A stretch of DNA of 64,000 bases, taken from the IMG/VR virus record IMGVR_UViG_3300028840_003924, positions 62,001-126,000 of that record; one strand, written 5' to 3'. This stretch comes from a virus. The notes under the pieces are model-generated. The model was not told where the DNA came from, searched no databases, and worked only from the letters and a program-made list of their open reading frames with translations. Each line of letters starts with the position of its first letter. Positions within the stretch are counted from its first letter, which is position 1. This document shows positions 28,932 through 36,841 of the stretch, piece after piece. The translations under genes were made by a program, and so were the position numbers.

Positions 28932-29579
28932 CTACGCTCCCATAGGTGGCCGTGTGGCGGGCGTTCCTGGTATTGTTGCTGGGCGTGGAGCGGTAGGAGG
29001 TATTCCTGGTTTAGCTCCTGGCACTGGCGTTGCAGCACCCCGTGCCATTTCTTCGGCAGTTGGGTTTACTTGTCGCTGGAGTTGTTGTCGGATCATATCT
29101 CGTATCAGCTTCATTTCCTGCGGGTTCGTGCGGGTTCGACCTTCAAGACTCGGTAATAACTGGGTACGTATCTGATTGCAGTCGAGAAAGTGAATCTTCC
29201 GAAGGCCGATTTTCTTATACGTCCGAAAAGCGTTAACTATATAGGGATCGGGTTTGATGAATTTGTAGTCAAACTGACTGTTCCCGCAGTAGGTCAAAAT
29301 CAAATTGCGGACGTAGTTGTACGTCAGGTAGTGGAGATTGACACCTTTAATCCGATCTGGTAAAACCCTCGTCACAAGAATCAGTGGACTGGCATCATGT
29401 TTCCAGAACAGGTACTGACAACTAACGAGTGTCCCCCGCTGTAACCGGTTGATTGGCATGAACGGTAGCCAGTTCAATAGCCTTGAAAAGAAGCCGGGTT
29501 GTTGTTGCGGTTGCGGCTTTTGTGCCTGCCGACCAAAAAGTGCTGGTTGTTTTCCTTCAGGTCTACCAAAAAGTGGCAT
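28932..29579 (-). CDS. Conserved phage protein, probable virion/tail assembly
   Basis: 215 residues. A Gln/Pro-rich N-terminus (1-30) precedes a domain with SPLILVTRVLPDRIKGVNLHYLTYNYVR and a YKFIKPDPYIVNAFRTYKKIGL stretch at about 65-135. Proteins with a GVNLHYLT motif recur in T4-like phages. The C-terminus (160-215) is Pro/Ala/Thr-rich and disordered. It is first in the tail operon, upstream of the tape measure gene. Role unknown. Confidence 0.55.
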   Translation of the reverse strand: MPLFGRPEGKQPALFGRQAQKPQPQQQPGFFSRLLNWLPFMPINRLQRGTLVSCQYLFWKHDASPLILVTRVLPDRIKGVNLHYLTYNYVRNLILTYCGNSQFDYKFIKPDPYIVNAFRTYKKIGLRKIHFLDCNQIRTQLLPSLEGRTRTNPQEMKLIRDMIRQQLQRQVNPTAEEMARGAATPVPGAKPGIPPTAPRPATIPGTPATRPPMGA

Positions 29580-29609
29580 GTTCTCTCCGGATGAGCGTAC
29601 ATACTACAT

Positions 29610-29870
29610 ATGAGAGACTACGACCAATTCTTTGAAGCGAAAACCACTGACACTCGATATATGAATGCGATTGTTTCGCTTGCCGCAGCAATAGCCGGGG
29701 TCTTCAAACGCTACTCCAGAGGCACCCGCAAGACGGCTTGGCGGGCAATATCAACTGGTCAGGGCAAAAAGGAAGTTGAAAGGTTGCTCCTCAACCCAGA
29801 CCTTCCCGTCACGAGGTTCCGAAGGATCACGAGGCGAAACTTCAAGGAATGGATGGCCGAGGAGCGTTAA
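29610..29870 (+). CDS. Small basic protein of unknown function
   Basis: 86 residues, strongly basic in the second half (TRFRRITRRNFKEWM). No membrane segment. It starts 31 nt from the divergent tail operon; the ribosome site is weak. Possibly nucleic-acid binding from charge alone. Confidence 0.5.
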   Translation: MRDYDQFFEAKTTDTRYMNAIVSLAAAIAGVFKRYSRGTRKTAWRAISTGQGKKEVERLLLNPDLPVTRFRRITRRNFKEWMAEER

Positions 29871-29954
29871 TTCCCCCTCTTATGCGGTATGAACTACCAC
29901 TAAAGTAGTAAGATAAACCGTATTTTCCGAATTTTTGCCAAATTGGACATTGGG

Positions 29955-29966
29955 TTGTGCTATACT
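29955..29966 (+). promoter_or_regulatory. Extended -10 promoter
   Basis: TTGTGCTATACT carries TGC-TATACT, a strong extended -10 element. The same string recurs before the gene at 36842, with a similar AT-rich upstream region (TTTTTGC, AAATTGG). No good -35 at 17 nt, which extended -10 promoters do not need. It lies 42 nt before the ATG at 30008. The rest of 29871-30007 shows nothing else. Confidence 0.6.
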
Positions 29967-30007
29967 CCTAGTGGAAGAGTAAACAAATCCTCTACTGGAG
30001 ACAAACA

Positions 30008-30760
30008 ATGTTCACCGCACGCAACAATGACGCTCCCTTCCCTGGTGCCGAAGCGGGGAAAGTCGCCGACAACATCGTCCACTTCCTTCGTGGTATAATC
30101 ATCCTGGGTGTCCTCGTGATCGGCATCCCACTGTCGATAGTGATCACGTTCTCTCGAAGTGCCATTCTCCGAGTGTGCAATGACACGACTGTGCGCATCG
30201 TGGAACTCAACCCGAACCTCTACAAGGTAAGCGAATACCCGCTTCTCGAATCCGAAGACACACCCTGTTACGCCATCGTTGGTTCCTATGAGGAAGCCGA
30301 AGACTGGTTGTTAGAACGAGGCTACCACTGTCGAACAATAACAACCCGCTACACAGGCGATTGGCACAAATACAACAACACGGCAGACAAGACATTCGCC
30401 GTCAAAGGTGAACCGGGCTCTCCGTATGAGTCCGTGATCATGCTAATCACAGATTACGGTGATGATTACCCCCACTTTGTTCCTTTCCGCTACGAGGAAA
30501 AGGAACAGCCAGTGGACTTCGCACGTTTTCATCGGACACCGATTGACGTGAACACAGCGTTTGAGCTTGGTTACTACTCAACGCACTTCGATGATCCCGG
30601 CTGGTTTCTCCGGTGTACAGGCGCAGTGGAATGGCCAAGAGGAATCTACTATGCCGAAACTTACGAAGAGGAAAACGAAGAGATCGCCAAGCAAGCTGCT
30701 TTCACAACGGCTAACCGAGAGGCATCTCTCGAAGATAAGCTAAACCTTATCGATTTTTGA
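30008..30760 (+). CDS. Membrane-anchored protein with acidic tail
   Basis: 250 residues with GGAG upstream. One hydrophobic segment at about 24-45 (LRGIIILGVLVIGIPLSIVI). A soluble domain follows (50-215) with several Tyr/Trp-rich stretches (GYYSTHFDDPGWFLRC) and an acidic Glu-rich end. It has its own promoter and ends 14 nt inside a convergent gene. No family recognised; likely acts at the inner membrane. Confidence 0.55.
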   Translation: MFTARNNDAPFPGAEAGKVADNIVHFLRGIIILGVLVIGIPLSIVITFSRSAILRVCNDTTVRIVELNPNLYKVSEYPLLESEDTPCYAIVGSYEEAEDWLLERGYHCRTITTRYTGDWHKYNNTADKTFAVKGEPGSPYESVIMLITDYGDDYPHFVPFRYEEKEQPVDFARFHRTPIDVNTAFELGYYSTHFDDPGWFLRCTGAVEWPRGIYYAETYEEENEEIAKQAAFTTANREASLEDKLNLIDF

Positions 30761-31232
30761 TGTCATAGACTTGGTTTGCGTAGTCAGTGCCAGTAGACCT
30801 CATCTTCACCGACCCCATGGGATCAATTATGGGGTTTTCTTTTTCGGCTTTCGCTGATCGCTCGAAGAACTCTTTCAACTCTTGAACGATAGCCTGGACA
30901 ATCTCCTCACCCTTCTTCTGGTCGTCCATATCATCTTCACCCAAGAGGTCTTCAAACATCTTCTCAACCGGAACGGCATAAGCTCTTCCATAAGGTTCGG
31001 TGTCCTGACGATTTTGAATACGATAAGCTACCTCGCCACCAATCTCGTACATACGCACGCCCTCAAACGGGAGGTTGAAATCAGCAGGGTTCTTGATAAA
31101 CAGGTGCGGGTCACCACCTGATTTCAACTGGTCTACCACCTCAAAACCGCCCTTTTCAAGGACTCGCTTAACGAGGTCCAGGTGCTTACGAGATTCACGT
31201 TCCTTTTTGTCTACAAACTCTTGAAATTGCAT
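30747..31232 (-). CDS. Conserved phage protein of unknown function
   Basis: The ATG at 31232 overlaps the stop of the preceding gene (TAATG) and has GGAGG 5 nt upstream; 161 residues. A helical N-terminus is followed by SGGDPHLFIKNPADFNLPF, EGVRMYEIGGEVAYRIQ and PYGRAYAVPVEKMFEDLL (about 40-110). The C-terminal 50 residues are acidic helices. No membrane segment. Probably made together with the next two upstream genes; the block may encode minor virion or assembly proteins. Confidence 0.55.
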   Translation of the reverse strand: MQFQEFVDKKERESRKHLDLVKRVLEKGGFEVVDQLKSGGDPHLFIKNPADFNLPFEGVRMYEIGGEVAYRIQNRQDTEPYGRAYAVPVEKMFEDLLGEDDMDDQKKGEEIVQAIVQELKEFFERSAKAEKENPIIDPMGSVKMRSTGTDYANQVYDIKNR

Positions 31233-32503
31233 TAACACCTCCGTAAGAGCATTTCAACGGTACTCGGTACACAACGCATGATATCAACGAGGTCACTAGG
31301 ATTACCCTGGTAAGGCACGGAATGATACCACATACCCGGCATACCACCGGACAACTCCTGCAATGTGTCCGTTGTAGCTGTTAGGTATAGTACGCCGTCC
31401 CTCTGTTCCATGAACGGAACGTCTTTAGAACTAACGCTTCCCCCAGGTCCCATTTCACCACTTTCGCCCTTGTAGTTGATAGCGTAACCAAATAGCGGTA
31501 TGATCGCCCCATCATCATCAATCATTGCGTCACGGAACTCACCCTTTTTCTTCCGAACAACGAGCTTACCTTCCTTGTAACCAGCCCGTAAACCTTCAGC
31601 GATATCCCACGCAAATGCGTGAACCTCACCACTATCGGGTTCAATGATATGGATCAGGTAGGCACGCATATTGTATTTCGTCGCAATCGACTCCAGACAA
31701 ACACGTCGCCGTAGCACAATCTTTTCCTCGGGCGAACCATTCTGTAAACGATCCAACTCCGGGTCCGAAAGAAACTTCTCTGGATCATCCTCTTGAAGCA
31801 TCCACTTACCAACGGTGATATCACCAAACCTCGTGAAACAACGTGTGGATATATCGATTGAATAGTCACGAGCGGGGTAAATCAGATCAGGCTTCACGCT
31901 TCCGACACCACGTTGAATGGAGCCGGTCAGGGCAGCGATGTAACGACGATGAAGCTCTCCCTTGAAGCCACCCTGACCAGCAAGCTTGATGAAGATCGTT
32001 TGTAACATCGGATACGCCTCCAATGTGTTCATGATATGCTGCATGACAGAAACGCCTGGGTTGTTCCGGTCAAGCTCTTCGCTGATCTTCTTCCTTATCT
32101 CCTTGGATGCCTTGTCAATGTTCGCATCCTGTCGCAACAGCAGAATCTGAAAGTTGTCCTCCACAAACCTACGCTCGGCGGCATCCAACTTACGATCCCT
32201 CACCTGACTGATCGCATTCAACATCTCGTTTGCATCACCCTTGATGGCAAGGTCGTAGAACTGCCGACGCCATGTGTGAAAATCATCAGTATCATCACTG
32301 ATATCGGCCATGTCCGGAGCTTCCGGTTCTGGGCCCACAGGGGGCCCGCCCGCAGGCTCTTCTGGCGCAGGGCCCGCAGCACTAGGATCAGTCGCAAGGC
32401 CCATAGGGCTCATCGTAGGGTCCTGAGCGGGTGGTCCTAGATCGGGAGCATCCGTCAAACCACCTTGTTCGAGCCATGTCTTGATATTGTTCAAATTACT
32501 CAT
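31232..32503 (-). CDS. Unknown 423-residue protein, Pro/Gly-rich N-terminus
   Basis: Residues 18-65 are a disordered Pro/Ala/Gly segment. The rest has helices at 75-190 and a mixed domain with YPARDYSIDISTRCFTRFGD and YKEGKLVVRKKKGEFRDAMID, ending VPSTVEMLLRRC. Overlaps the upstream gene by 8 nt and the downstream one by 1 nt, so the three form one unit. No known enzyme motif seen. Large phages often have such proteins in the virion; here that is only inference. Confidence 0.55.
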   Translation of the reverse strand: MSNLNNIKTWLEQGGLTDAPDLGPPAQDPTMSPMGLATDPSAAGPAPEEPAGGPPVGPEPEAPDMADISDDTDDFHTWRRQFYDLAIKGDANEMLNAISQVRDRKLDAAERRFVEDNFQILLLRQDANIDKASKEIRKKISEELDRNNPGVSVMQHIMNTLEAYPMLQTIFIKLAGQGGFKGELHRRYIAALTGSIQRGVGSVKPDLIYPARDYSIDISTRCFTRFGDITVGKWMLQEDDPEKFLSDPELDRLQNGSPEEKIVLRRRVCLESIATKYNMRAYLIHIIEPDSGEVHAFAWDIAEGLRAGYKEGKLVVRKKKGEFRDAMIDDDGAIIPLFGYAINYKGESGEMGPGGSVSSKDVPFMEQRDGVLYLTATTDTLQELSGGMPGMWYHSVPYQGNPSDLVDIMRCVPSTVEMLLRRC

Positions 32504-32966
32504 TCTCTGGTGACTCCATTTCTTGTGCCATCTTGATCAGTTTGCGTACGTTGGGATTAGGTTTGGAAACCTCGTACTTATTGTTCTGTTGGTAAGCGTA
32601 TACCTCTGACTTTGTTGCACGCTCTTTCATCTTCAGCCGAGTCCAGAGGTCCAAAACTTTGATCATTTGGTTTACCCCATCATTTTTCAGCTTCAGAAGA
32701 TTCACCAACCCTTCTTTCGTGGCAGAACTAGGATCGCCCTCGTTCAATACCATCTCGCAAAAATCCAGGTATCGTTCATGCGCCTCTTCCCTATCTTCCT
32801 TAATGCAGGAAATGGCGTCTTCGTAGTAACTCACGACCTGTTCGTCAGGGATCAAATCAGTAGATTCCTTTGGCTGCTCGACCATTGACGTTTGTTCGTT
32901 TTTCGCAACCAGCTTTGTCGACTCTTCGTTACCCTGTGGTTTTGTTTCTTTATCTGTTTTTGCCAT
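32496..32966 (-). CDS. Unknown helical protein
   Basis: The start is taken at the ATG of MAKTDKETKPQGNEE (32966), since a longer frame would run through the divergent promoter region into the next gene; 156 residues. Charged disordered N-terminus (1-45), then helices. No ribosome site stands out. First gene of the three-gene minus unit. No family recognised. Confidence 0.5.
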   Translation of the reverse strand: MAKTDKETKPQGNEESTKLVAKNEQTSMVEQPKESTDLIPDEQVVSYYEDAISCIKEDREEAHERYLDFCEMVLNEGDPSSATKEGLVNLLKLKNDGVNQMIKVLDLWTRLKMKERATKSEVYAYQQNNKYEVSKPNPNVRKLIKMAQEMESPENE

Positions 32967-33013
32967 AATACCAAGTATATAGAGATACGAGAGGCTCTTT
33001 CTTGGGGAATTGA

Positions 33014-33424
33014 ATGGACGAAACACTATTTCGGGAAGTCACCCAATCCATCAAAGCGGTTTTCGATCTGACCGCACGGGTGGACGAGCGTGTCAAAATG
33101 CTCGTTGAAAAGCAAACGCAAATCGACAGCAAAATAGAAGCTCTGGCCCTCCAACACACCGACCTCGTGACTAAGGTTGGTATATTAGAGTCCCGAAACG
33201 AAAAAGAGTTCAAAGACCAACTCACCAGATTCGAGGATGATATCAAAGAGGCATCGGATGACCTCAAAGAATTTGACCAGAGACTCTATCATGTTGAGAG
33301 GTCAACTTCCACGAGCGAGAACAGGTGGAAAAGCGTCTATCAGTTCATCCGTGACACTATATGGGTCGTAATCGTGTGTTACCTGCTCTACAAACTGAAC
33401 CTAACACCACCACCGTTGCCATAA
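33014..33424 (+). CDS. Coiled-coil protein with C-terminal membrane anchor
   Basis: 136 residues. A long charged coiled coil (about 5-105) is followed by a hydrophobic segment at about 113-129 (IRDTIWVVIVCYLLYKL) and a Pro-rich end. Tail-anchored topology with the coil in the cytoplasm is likely. Such small anchored coils in phages include holin- or spanin-associated proteins, but nothing here proves a lysis role. Confidence 0.55.
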   Translation: MDETLFREVTQSIKAVFDLTARVDERVKMLVEKQTQIDSKIEALALQHTDLVTKVGILESRNEKEFKDQLTRFEDDIKEASDDLKEFDQRLYHVERSTSTSENRWKSVYQFIRDTIWVVIVCYLLYKLNLTPPPLP

Positions 33425-33425
33425 C

Positions 33426-34220
33426 ATGTTCAAAGATTGGTTAGTTCAAGAAGAAACGCATAAAAACAACATCATCAAAGTCGATGTCTTCGATTTTGAT
33501 GACACGCTGGTATTCACGCCCAGCGCCAAGAAAGCCAAAGACATCCTACACAAGCATAACGTCAAAGCCGCCATCGAGGGGACGGATATGATCCGTCCCC
33601 TCGATGGCCATTGCTTCTACTACGCCTACCAATCATTGGAGCCGCCTTTGGTTCCAGAACCGTGCCCCTGTTCCATGTTGAACCAAGGTGTCGCACAACA
33701 ATTCTACGCTTCTGCTGGCGATCCTAGGCGAATGACGGTCATTCTTACAGGCCGACCACCACATCTGGAAAAACACATCCGGCGTATCCTGGGAGACTTC
33801 AAGATGGAACCGAATCGTCTGGTCACCGTGCCCGTGACAAGTAGTACATTGCCAAAGAAGATCGAAGTGATTGCCCGGCTGCTCGACGAGTTCCCCAGTA
33901 CCGAAGAGGTGGAGATGTGGGATGATCGGGGTCCGCTGAAAGCCAAGCTCTATAACAAACCTGAAGAGAACCATATTAGTGAGTTCCGCAAGTTCCTCAC
34001 CACCTTCAACAGCTACCGTGGCGAGAAACCTATCAAGTTCAAGATCAATGAGGTACCACCTCGTGATGTCACTGCATCACAACTGTTCCAGCAGTATGCA
34101 ACCCAAGTAGGAAAAGAGCAGAAAGAGCGGAAGGAAAAGGCTAAGGAGAAGAAGAAAAAAGCCAAAGCGAAGAAGGCTGAGACTAAGAAGACCAAACCTA
34201 AGGCTAAGAGCAAGAAGTAA
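33426..34220 (+). CDS. HAD-superfamily protein, Swiss-Army-knife RNA repair type
   Basis: 264 residues. VDVFDFDDTLVFTP at about 19-32 holds the DxD nucleophile pair (D23, D25). TVILTGRPPHLEKHIRRIL at about 100-118 is HAD motif II, and EMWDDRG at about 158-164 the acidic motif IV. This matches the HAD domain found alone or in RNA-repair 'Swiss Army knife' proteins (5'-3' end healing); the C-terminal 35 residues are a Lys-rich tail likely to bind nucleic acid. Phages use such enzymes to heal tRNA cut by host defence. An 18-bp inverted repeat lies inside the gene. Confidence 0.7.
   Translation: MFKDWLVQEETHKNNIIKVDVFDFDDTLVFTPSAKKAKDILHKHNVKAAIEGTDMIRPLDGHCFYYAYQSLEPPLVPEPCPCSMLNQGVAQQFYASAGDPRRMTVILTGRPPHLEKHIRRILGDFKMEPNRLVTVPVTSSTLPKKIEVIARLLDEFPSTEEVEMWDDRGPLKAKLYNKPEENHISEFRKFLTTFNSYRGEKPIKFKINEVPPRDVTASQLFQQYATQVGKEQKERKEKAKEKKKKAKAKKAETKKTKPKAKSKK
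33570..33608. repeat. 18-bp perfect inverted repeat inside the HAD gene
   Basis: GCCATCGAGGGGACGGAT, loop ATG, then the exact reverse complement. It encodes AIEGTDMIRPLDG between HAD motifs I and II. One of the longest perfect hairpins in the window and lies fully in coding sequence. Confidence 0.85.
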
Positions 34221-34253
34221 ACCACCTCCTGCGGCTTAGCCGCAGGAGGTGGT
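34221..34253. terminator. 15-bp hairpin after the HAD gene
   Basis: ACCACCTCCTGCGGC, loop TTA, exact reverse complement, starting right after the stop codon. It lies between convergent genes, so it may stop transcription from both. No U-tract follows. The remaining gap to 34331 has nothing clear. Confidence 0.65.
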
Positions 34254-34331
34254 GGTAGCTACAACCTAATATAGGAGGGTTGTGTGTGTGCTCTGACTCT
34301 TCTCTGGCGAGAAACAGCCAGCATCATTGTA

Positions 34332-34694
34332 TCATTCATCGTCTTCTTCGACGCACAGACCTTTTACTGCCGAATAATCTACACAACCTCGTTTCCGGCC
34401 ATCAGCCGAGAACCTATATGATTGATAGTCGGGTCCAAAGACAATAGGTCCACTGATGAACACTCGCTGACCGACCTCTAGGCCATGTTCTTTTGGAACA
34501 CGAGGGCCAATGCCGAGTACATATGCCTCGTTAACACGAACTTCGGTTGTTCCTGGCAGGTCCAAGTTGGTGCCCATCGTCTCTTGCGCAGACAGCACCT
34601 CGACGTAGACATTCGTTCCCAGCGGGCTAACATCGGCGATTTTGGGTACAGAACTAAGTCCACCACCGTTACCACCATAGATCAATTCTGACAT
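34332..34694 (-). CDS. GroES-like co-chaperonin (gp31 type)
   Basis: 120 residues. Residues 22-80 read VSPLGTNVYVEVLSAQE, then LDLPGTTEVRVNEAYVLGIGP and VGQRVFISG, matching the cpn10 pattern (PLGDRVxVxxxxxE, a mobile-loop-like GTNLDLPG, GxVxxVGxG, GDxVxF). Phage gp31-type co-chaperonins replace host GroES to fold the capsid protein in GroEL. The C-terminal 40 residues, with SYRFSADGRKRGCVDYSAVKGL, form an extension. Call is moderate since identity is low. Confidence 0.55.
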   Translation of the reverse strand: MSELIYGGNGGGLSSVPKIADVSPLGTNVYVEVLSAQETMGTNLDLPGTTEVRVNEAYVLGIGPRVPKEHGLEVGQRVFISGPIVFGPDYQSYRFSADGRKRGCVDYSAVKGLCVEEDDE

Positions 34695-34725
34695 AGTATT
34701 CTCCTTCTTTATCTAAGGAGAGTAA

Positions 34726-34893
34726 CTATTTGTCAAATTGCAACAGAAGAAACCCGATGGCAACTTTCATGTAACCGCTTAGGTTTCGTAACACACCATC
34801 TTTGATACTGCTTGGTGGTCTGAGGAAAAGCAAGTCCACGAAATCAAGGAATGCCCAGACGAAGAAAGCCAATGCTATTAGTGGGTAGATCAT
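34726..34893 (-). CDS. 55-residue small membrane protein
   Basis: The frame starts MIYPLIALAFFVWAFLDF and ends at a TAG at 34726-34728. It has a hydrophobic segment at 2-24 and a second at about 42-51 (MKVAIGFLLL). GGTAG precedes the ATG weakly. It fills the gap upstream of the GroES-like gene. Coding status inferred from composition and position. Confidence 0.5.
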   Translation of the reverse strand: MIYPLIALAFFVWAFLDFVDLLFLRPPSSIKDGVLRNLSGYMKVAIGFLLLQFDK

Positions 34894-34955
34894 TCTACCG
34901 TTATAATACCGTTGAGTTCCTAATTCCAGATCAGTTTCTGGCGCATAGATAATGT

Positions 34956-35198
34956 ATGTTGATGAGCTACCAACAATGGCATGAGTTCAATTATGGTTCG
35001 ACGAGCTACGACCAAGCTTTGCGACGGGCACAGTACATCCAACCTATCTTCAGGGTGCTAGGCTCCGGTATCACGCAGGCGGGTCTTCAGCAGGTGGACC
35101 CAATGAAATCCACCTTGCACGGAAAGGAAAAGAAGCCAGCAGATAACAGCCCGGCTTCCCGACTTTTCGGTTTTTCTCGTAAAAAGCCTAAAGAGTAG
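34956..35198 (+). CDS. Small unknown protein
   Basis: 80 residues; Tyr/Gln-rich N-terminus (YQQWHEFNYGSTSYDQAL) and a basic C-terminus. Two possible starts (34956, 34962). No membrane segment. No family recognised. Divergent from the small membrane gene upstream. Confidence 0.45.
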   Translation: MLMSYQQWHEFNYGSTSYDQALRRAQYIQPIFRVLGSGITQAGLQQVDPMKSTLHGKEKKPADNSPASRLFGFSRKKPKE

Positions 35199-35200
35199 AC

Positions 35201-35244
35201 CACCTCTTTGCCGATCTTCTCTTTAGGGAAGATACTAAGAGGTG
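35201..35244 (+). promoter_or_regulatory. Hairpin that sequesters a ribosome-binding site
   Basis: CACCTCTT pairs with AAGAGGTG, and inside it ATCTTCTC pairs with GGGAAGAT around a TTTA loop. The 3' arm AAGAGGTG is the ribosome site of the gene starting at 35249. The fold could end upstream transcription or control translation of that gene. Confidence 0.55.
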
Positions 35245-35248
35245 ATTT

Positions 35249-35587
35249 ATGCCAACTCCAGATGAAAATGCCGTTCCGATTGCGATTGAAGACATGGACG
35301 ACGCCACGGTGCGAGAGGTCAGGCAAATTGTCAACAAGGAAGTCGAGCGACGATGCAAGGCGTGGTTCGACCAGATTTGCGTTCCCAACAATGTAACAGA
35401 GCTTGAGAGGGCCGTCATTGCCATGATGGTTGCCAGAATAAAGCAGCGGAAGATTGAACGTAAGTTGCTCGATCTTAATAAACGTGTAAATGAACTGCGT
35501 GATCCGGAGGCCGCTGGTGAGCGACACGGCACATGCCATGTGATAGCTGACCATCTCGTAGAGTTCTGTGCTAAATTCGGAGGTTGA
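35249..35587 (+). CDS. Unknown helical protein
   Basis: 112 residues, mostly helix (about 10-90) with three Cys. AAGAGGTG lies 5 nt before the ATG but in a hairpin stem. Stop overlaps the next start. It shares a transcription unit with the HTH-like protein that follows. No family recognised. Confidence 0.5.
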   Translation: MPTPDENAVPIAIEDMDDATVREVRQIVNKEVERRCKAWFDQICVPNNVTELERAVIAMMVARIKQRKIERKLLDLNKRVNELRDPEAAGERHGTCHVIADHLVEFCAKFGG

Positions 35588-36048
35588 TGATGGATATTGA
35601 TCGTAGCGAACTGGAGATGGTGATCGAATTGATCGAAGAGGACGGTCCATTGGATAGCCTCACCGATCTTTACTACGCCATCAATGATGCTATGAGCCTT
35701 GATGTCAGCCATGCTACCCTCAAGAACCGCATCGATAAGTGGGGGATATCGCTTAAAACGAAGGCAAGCAGAGGCCGCAAGCCGGATGCCGAGGAGGATT
35801 TAAGCCTCTACGCCGTCCCAAGAGAGTTGCCCATACACACGCCAGCCGGGGCCTGCCCTTACAAACTAAAGGGGATAGACTCCGAGACGGTAGCGGAGTG
35901 GGTGAAGAAGGTTCAGGCTTTCGGGGCTGAAAAGGGGCTGCGATATTTGGCTCCCGCCTTCATTTACTTCTCACGAGAGTTCTACGAAATCTTCAGCGAC
36001 GAGTATGAAACTGTGAAAAGCCATGTCCGGGCATTGCTGAAGGCTTAG
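35587..36048 (+). CDS. Possible HTH DNA-binding protein with AT-hook-like motif
   Basis: 153 residues from 35587 (35590 is an equally good start; GGAGG lies just upstream). LTDLYYAINDAMSLDVSHATLKNRIDKWGI (about 20-52) has helix-turn-helix character, and SRGRKPD just after it (about 60) resembles an AT hook. The C-terminal part is helical. It could regulate phage transcription; no specific family recognised. Convergent with the next gene, overlapping 4 nt. Confidence 0.45.
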   Translation: MMDIDRSELEMVIELIEEDGPLDSLTDLYYAINDAMSLDVSHATLKNRIDKWGISLKTKASRGRKPDAEEDLSLYAVPRELPIHTPAGACPYKLKGIDSETVAEWVKKVQAFGAEKGLRYLAPAFIYFSREFYEIFSDEYETVKSHVRALLKA

Positions 36049-36326
36049 TCGAGCAATTTGCGTAGCATATCAAATGCCTCGCAGGCAAGTGTCATCTGGT
36101 CATCTGCCAGTGCGTCGGTCTTCTCAAGAGCCTTGTTCAGCAGTTCCATCTCTTCCTTCCGCTCCTCAGCGATCTTACCCATCTCGTTCTTATCAGCAAT
36201 CCTATGACGGTTGCGATACAATGTTGACTGGGCGAGGAAATCCTCGTACTGTTGCATAGCCTTATTCAGCTTTGTCAGGTTGTGATAGAACTGAGCTACC
36301 TTTTCTTTCTTTGTTAAACGGGGCAT
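36045..36326 (-). CDS. Small helical protein
   Basis: 93 residues, all helix, Lys/Glu/Met-rich, with AGGAG before the ATG. Convergent with the upstream plus-strand gene. No family recognised. Confidence 0.5.
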   Translation of the reverse strand: MPRLTKKEKVAQFYHNLTKLNKAMQQYEDFLAQSTLYRNRHRIADKNEMGKIAEERKEEMELLNKALEKTDALADDQMTLACEAFDMLRKLLD

Positions 36327-36355
36327 AATATCTCCTGTTAGATACCATCATATAG

Positions 36356-36736
36356 TCAGTGCCAGCAAATTCTCACCTTGTCATCTTGCTCAGCTTCGGT
36401 AAATTCTACAGAAACGCCATCAACAACCAGAACATCATAACCACGCTTCAGATATTCGGCTTTGATATCTTCACGAAAGGCATCCTCCGCTAGGATGTTA
36501 CCTACCAAAGCGACATTTATATCTCGTTGATTGGCCAAGTGCTGACGAAGACCCGGAATGGGGTTGGTGAACAGCGCAGCCACCCGACCCAAACCCTCCG
36601 GGCACCAGATGGCCAGATTTTCCGAAAAAGCATCAAGGTCGGTATGCTTCCATGCCGATAACTCTGAAGGGAGGTCCTCCAAGGGGCCTCTGAACAGAAC
36701 GGCAGTATGGCGGTTCTGGAATACGTTGTAGTTCAT
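36356..36736 (-). CDS. Unknown 126-residue protein
   Basis: Mixed alpha/beta with NVALVGNILAEDAF and YDVLVVDGVSVEF in the second half. No signal, no membrane segment. No clear ribosome site; TATAAAT lies just before the ATG, so the transcript may be leaderless or start there. No family recognised. Confidence 0.5.
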   Translation of the reverse strand: MNYNVFQNRHTAVLFRGPLEDLPSELSAWKHTDLDAFSENLAIWCPEGLGRVAALFTNPIPGLRQHLANQRDINVALVGNILAEDAFREDIKAEYLKRGYDVLVVDGVSVEFTEAEQDDKVRICWH

Positions 36737-36787
36737 GATTTATACTAGTTTTTGCGGCTAAAATTGGTGTAGGTCGTATGGTCGGTT

Positions 36788-36798
36788 TGTGCTATACT
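36788..36798 (+). promoter_or_regulatory. Extended -10 promoter for the membrane-protein cluster
   Basis: TGTGCTATACT repeats the element at 29955-29966, preceded in both by GG(T)TT. It lies 43 nt before the ATG at 36842, with AAGGAG at 36830-36835. It probably drives the run of overlapping genes 36842-38744. Confidence 0.6.
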
Positions 36799-36841
36799 AT
36801 GGGTAGACAATTCTCGAATCTCCCACAACAAGGAGTTTGTG

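Noticed and set aside
33014-33424. Holin or spanin
   Set aside because: The anchored coiled coil has only one C-terminal membrane segment and no lysozyme or partner spanin is next to it; lysis function would be speculation.
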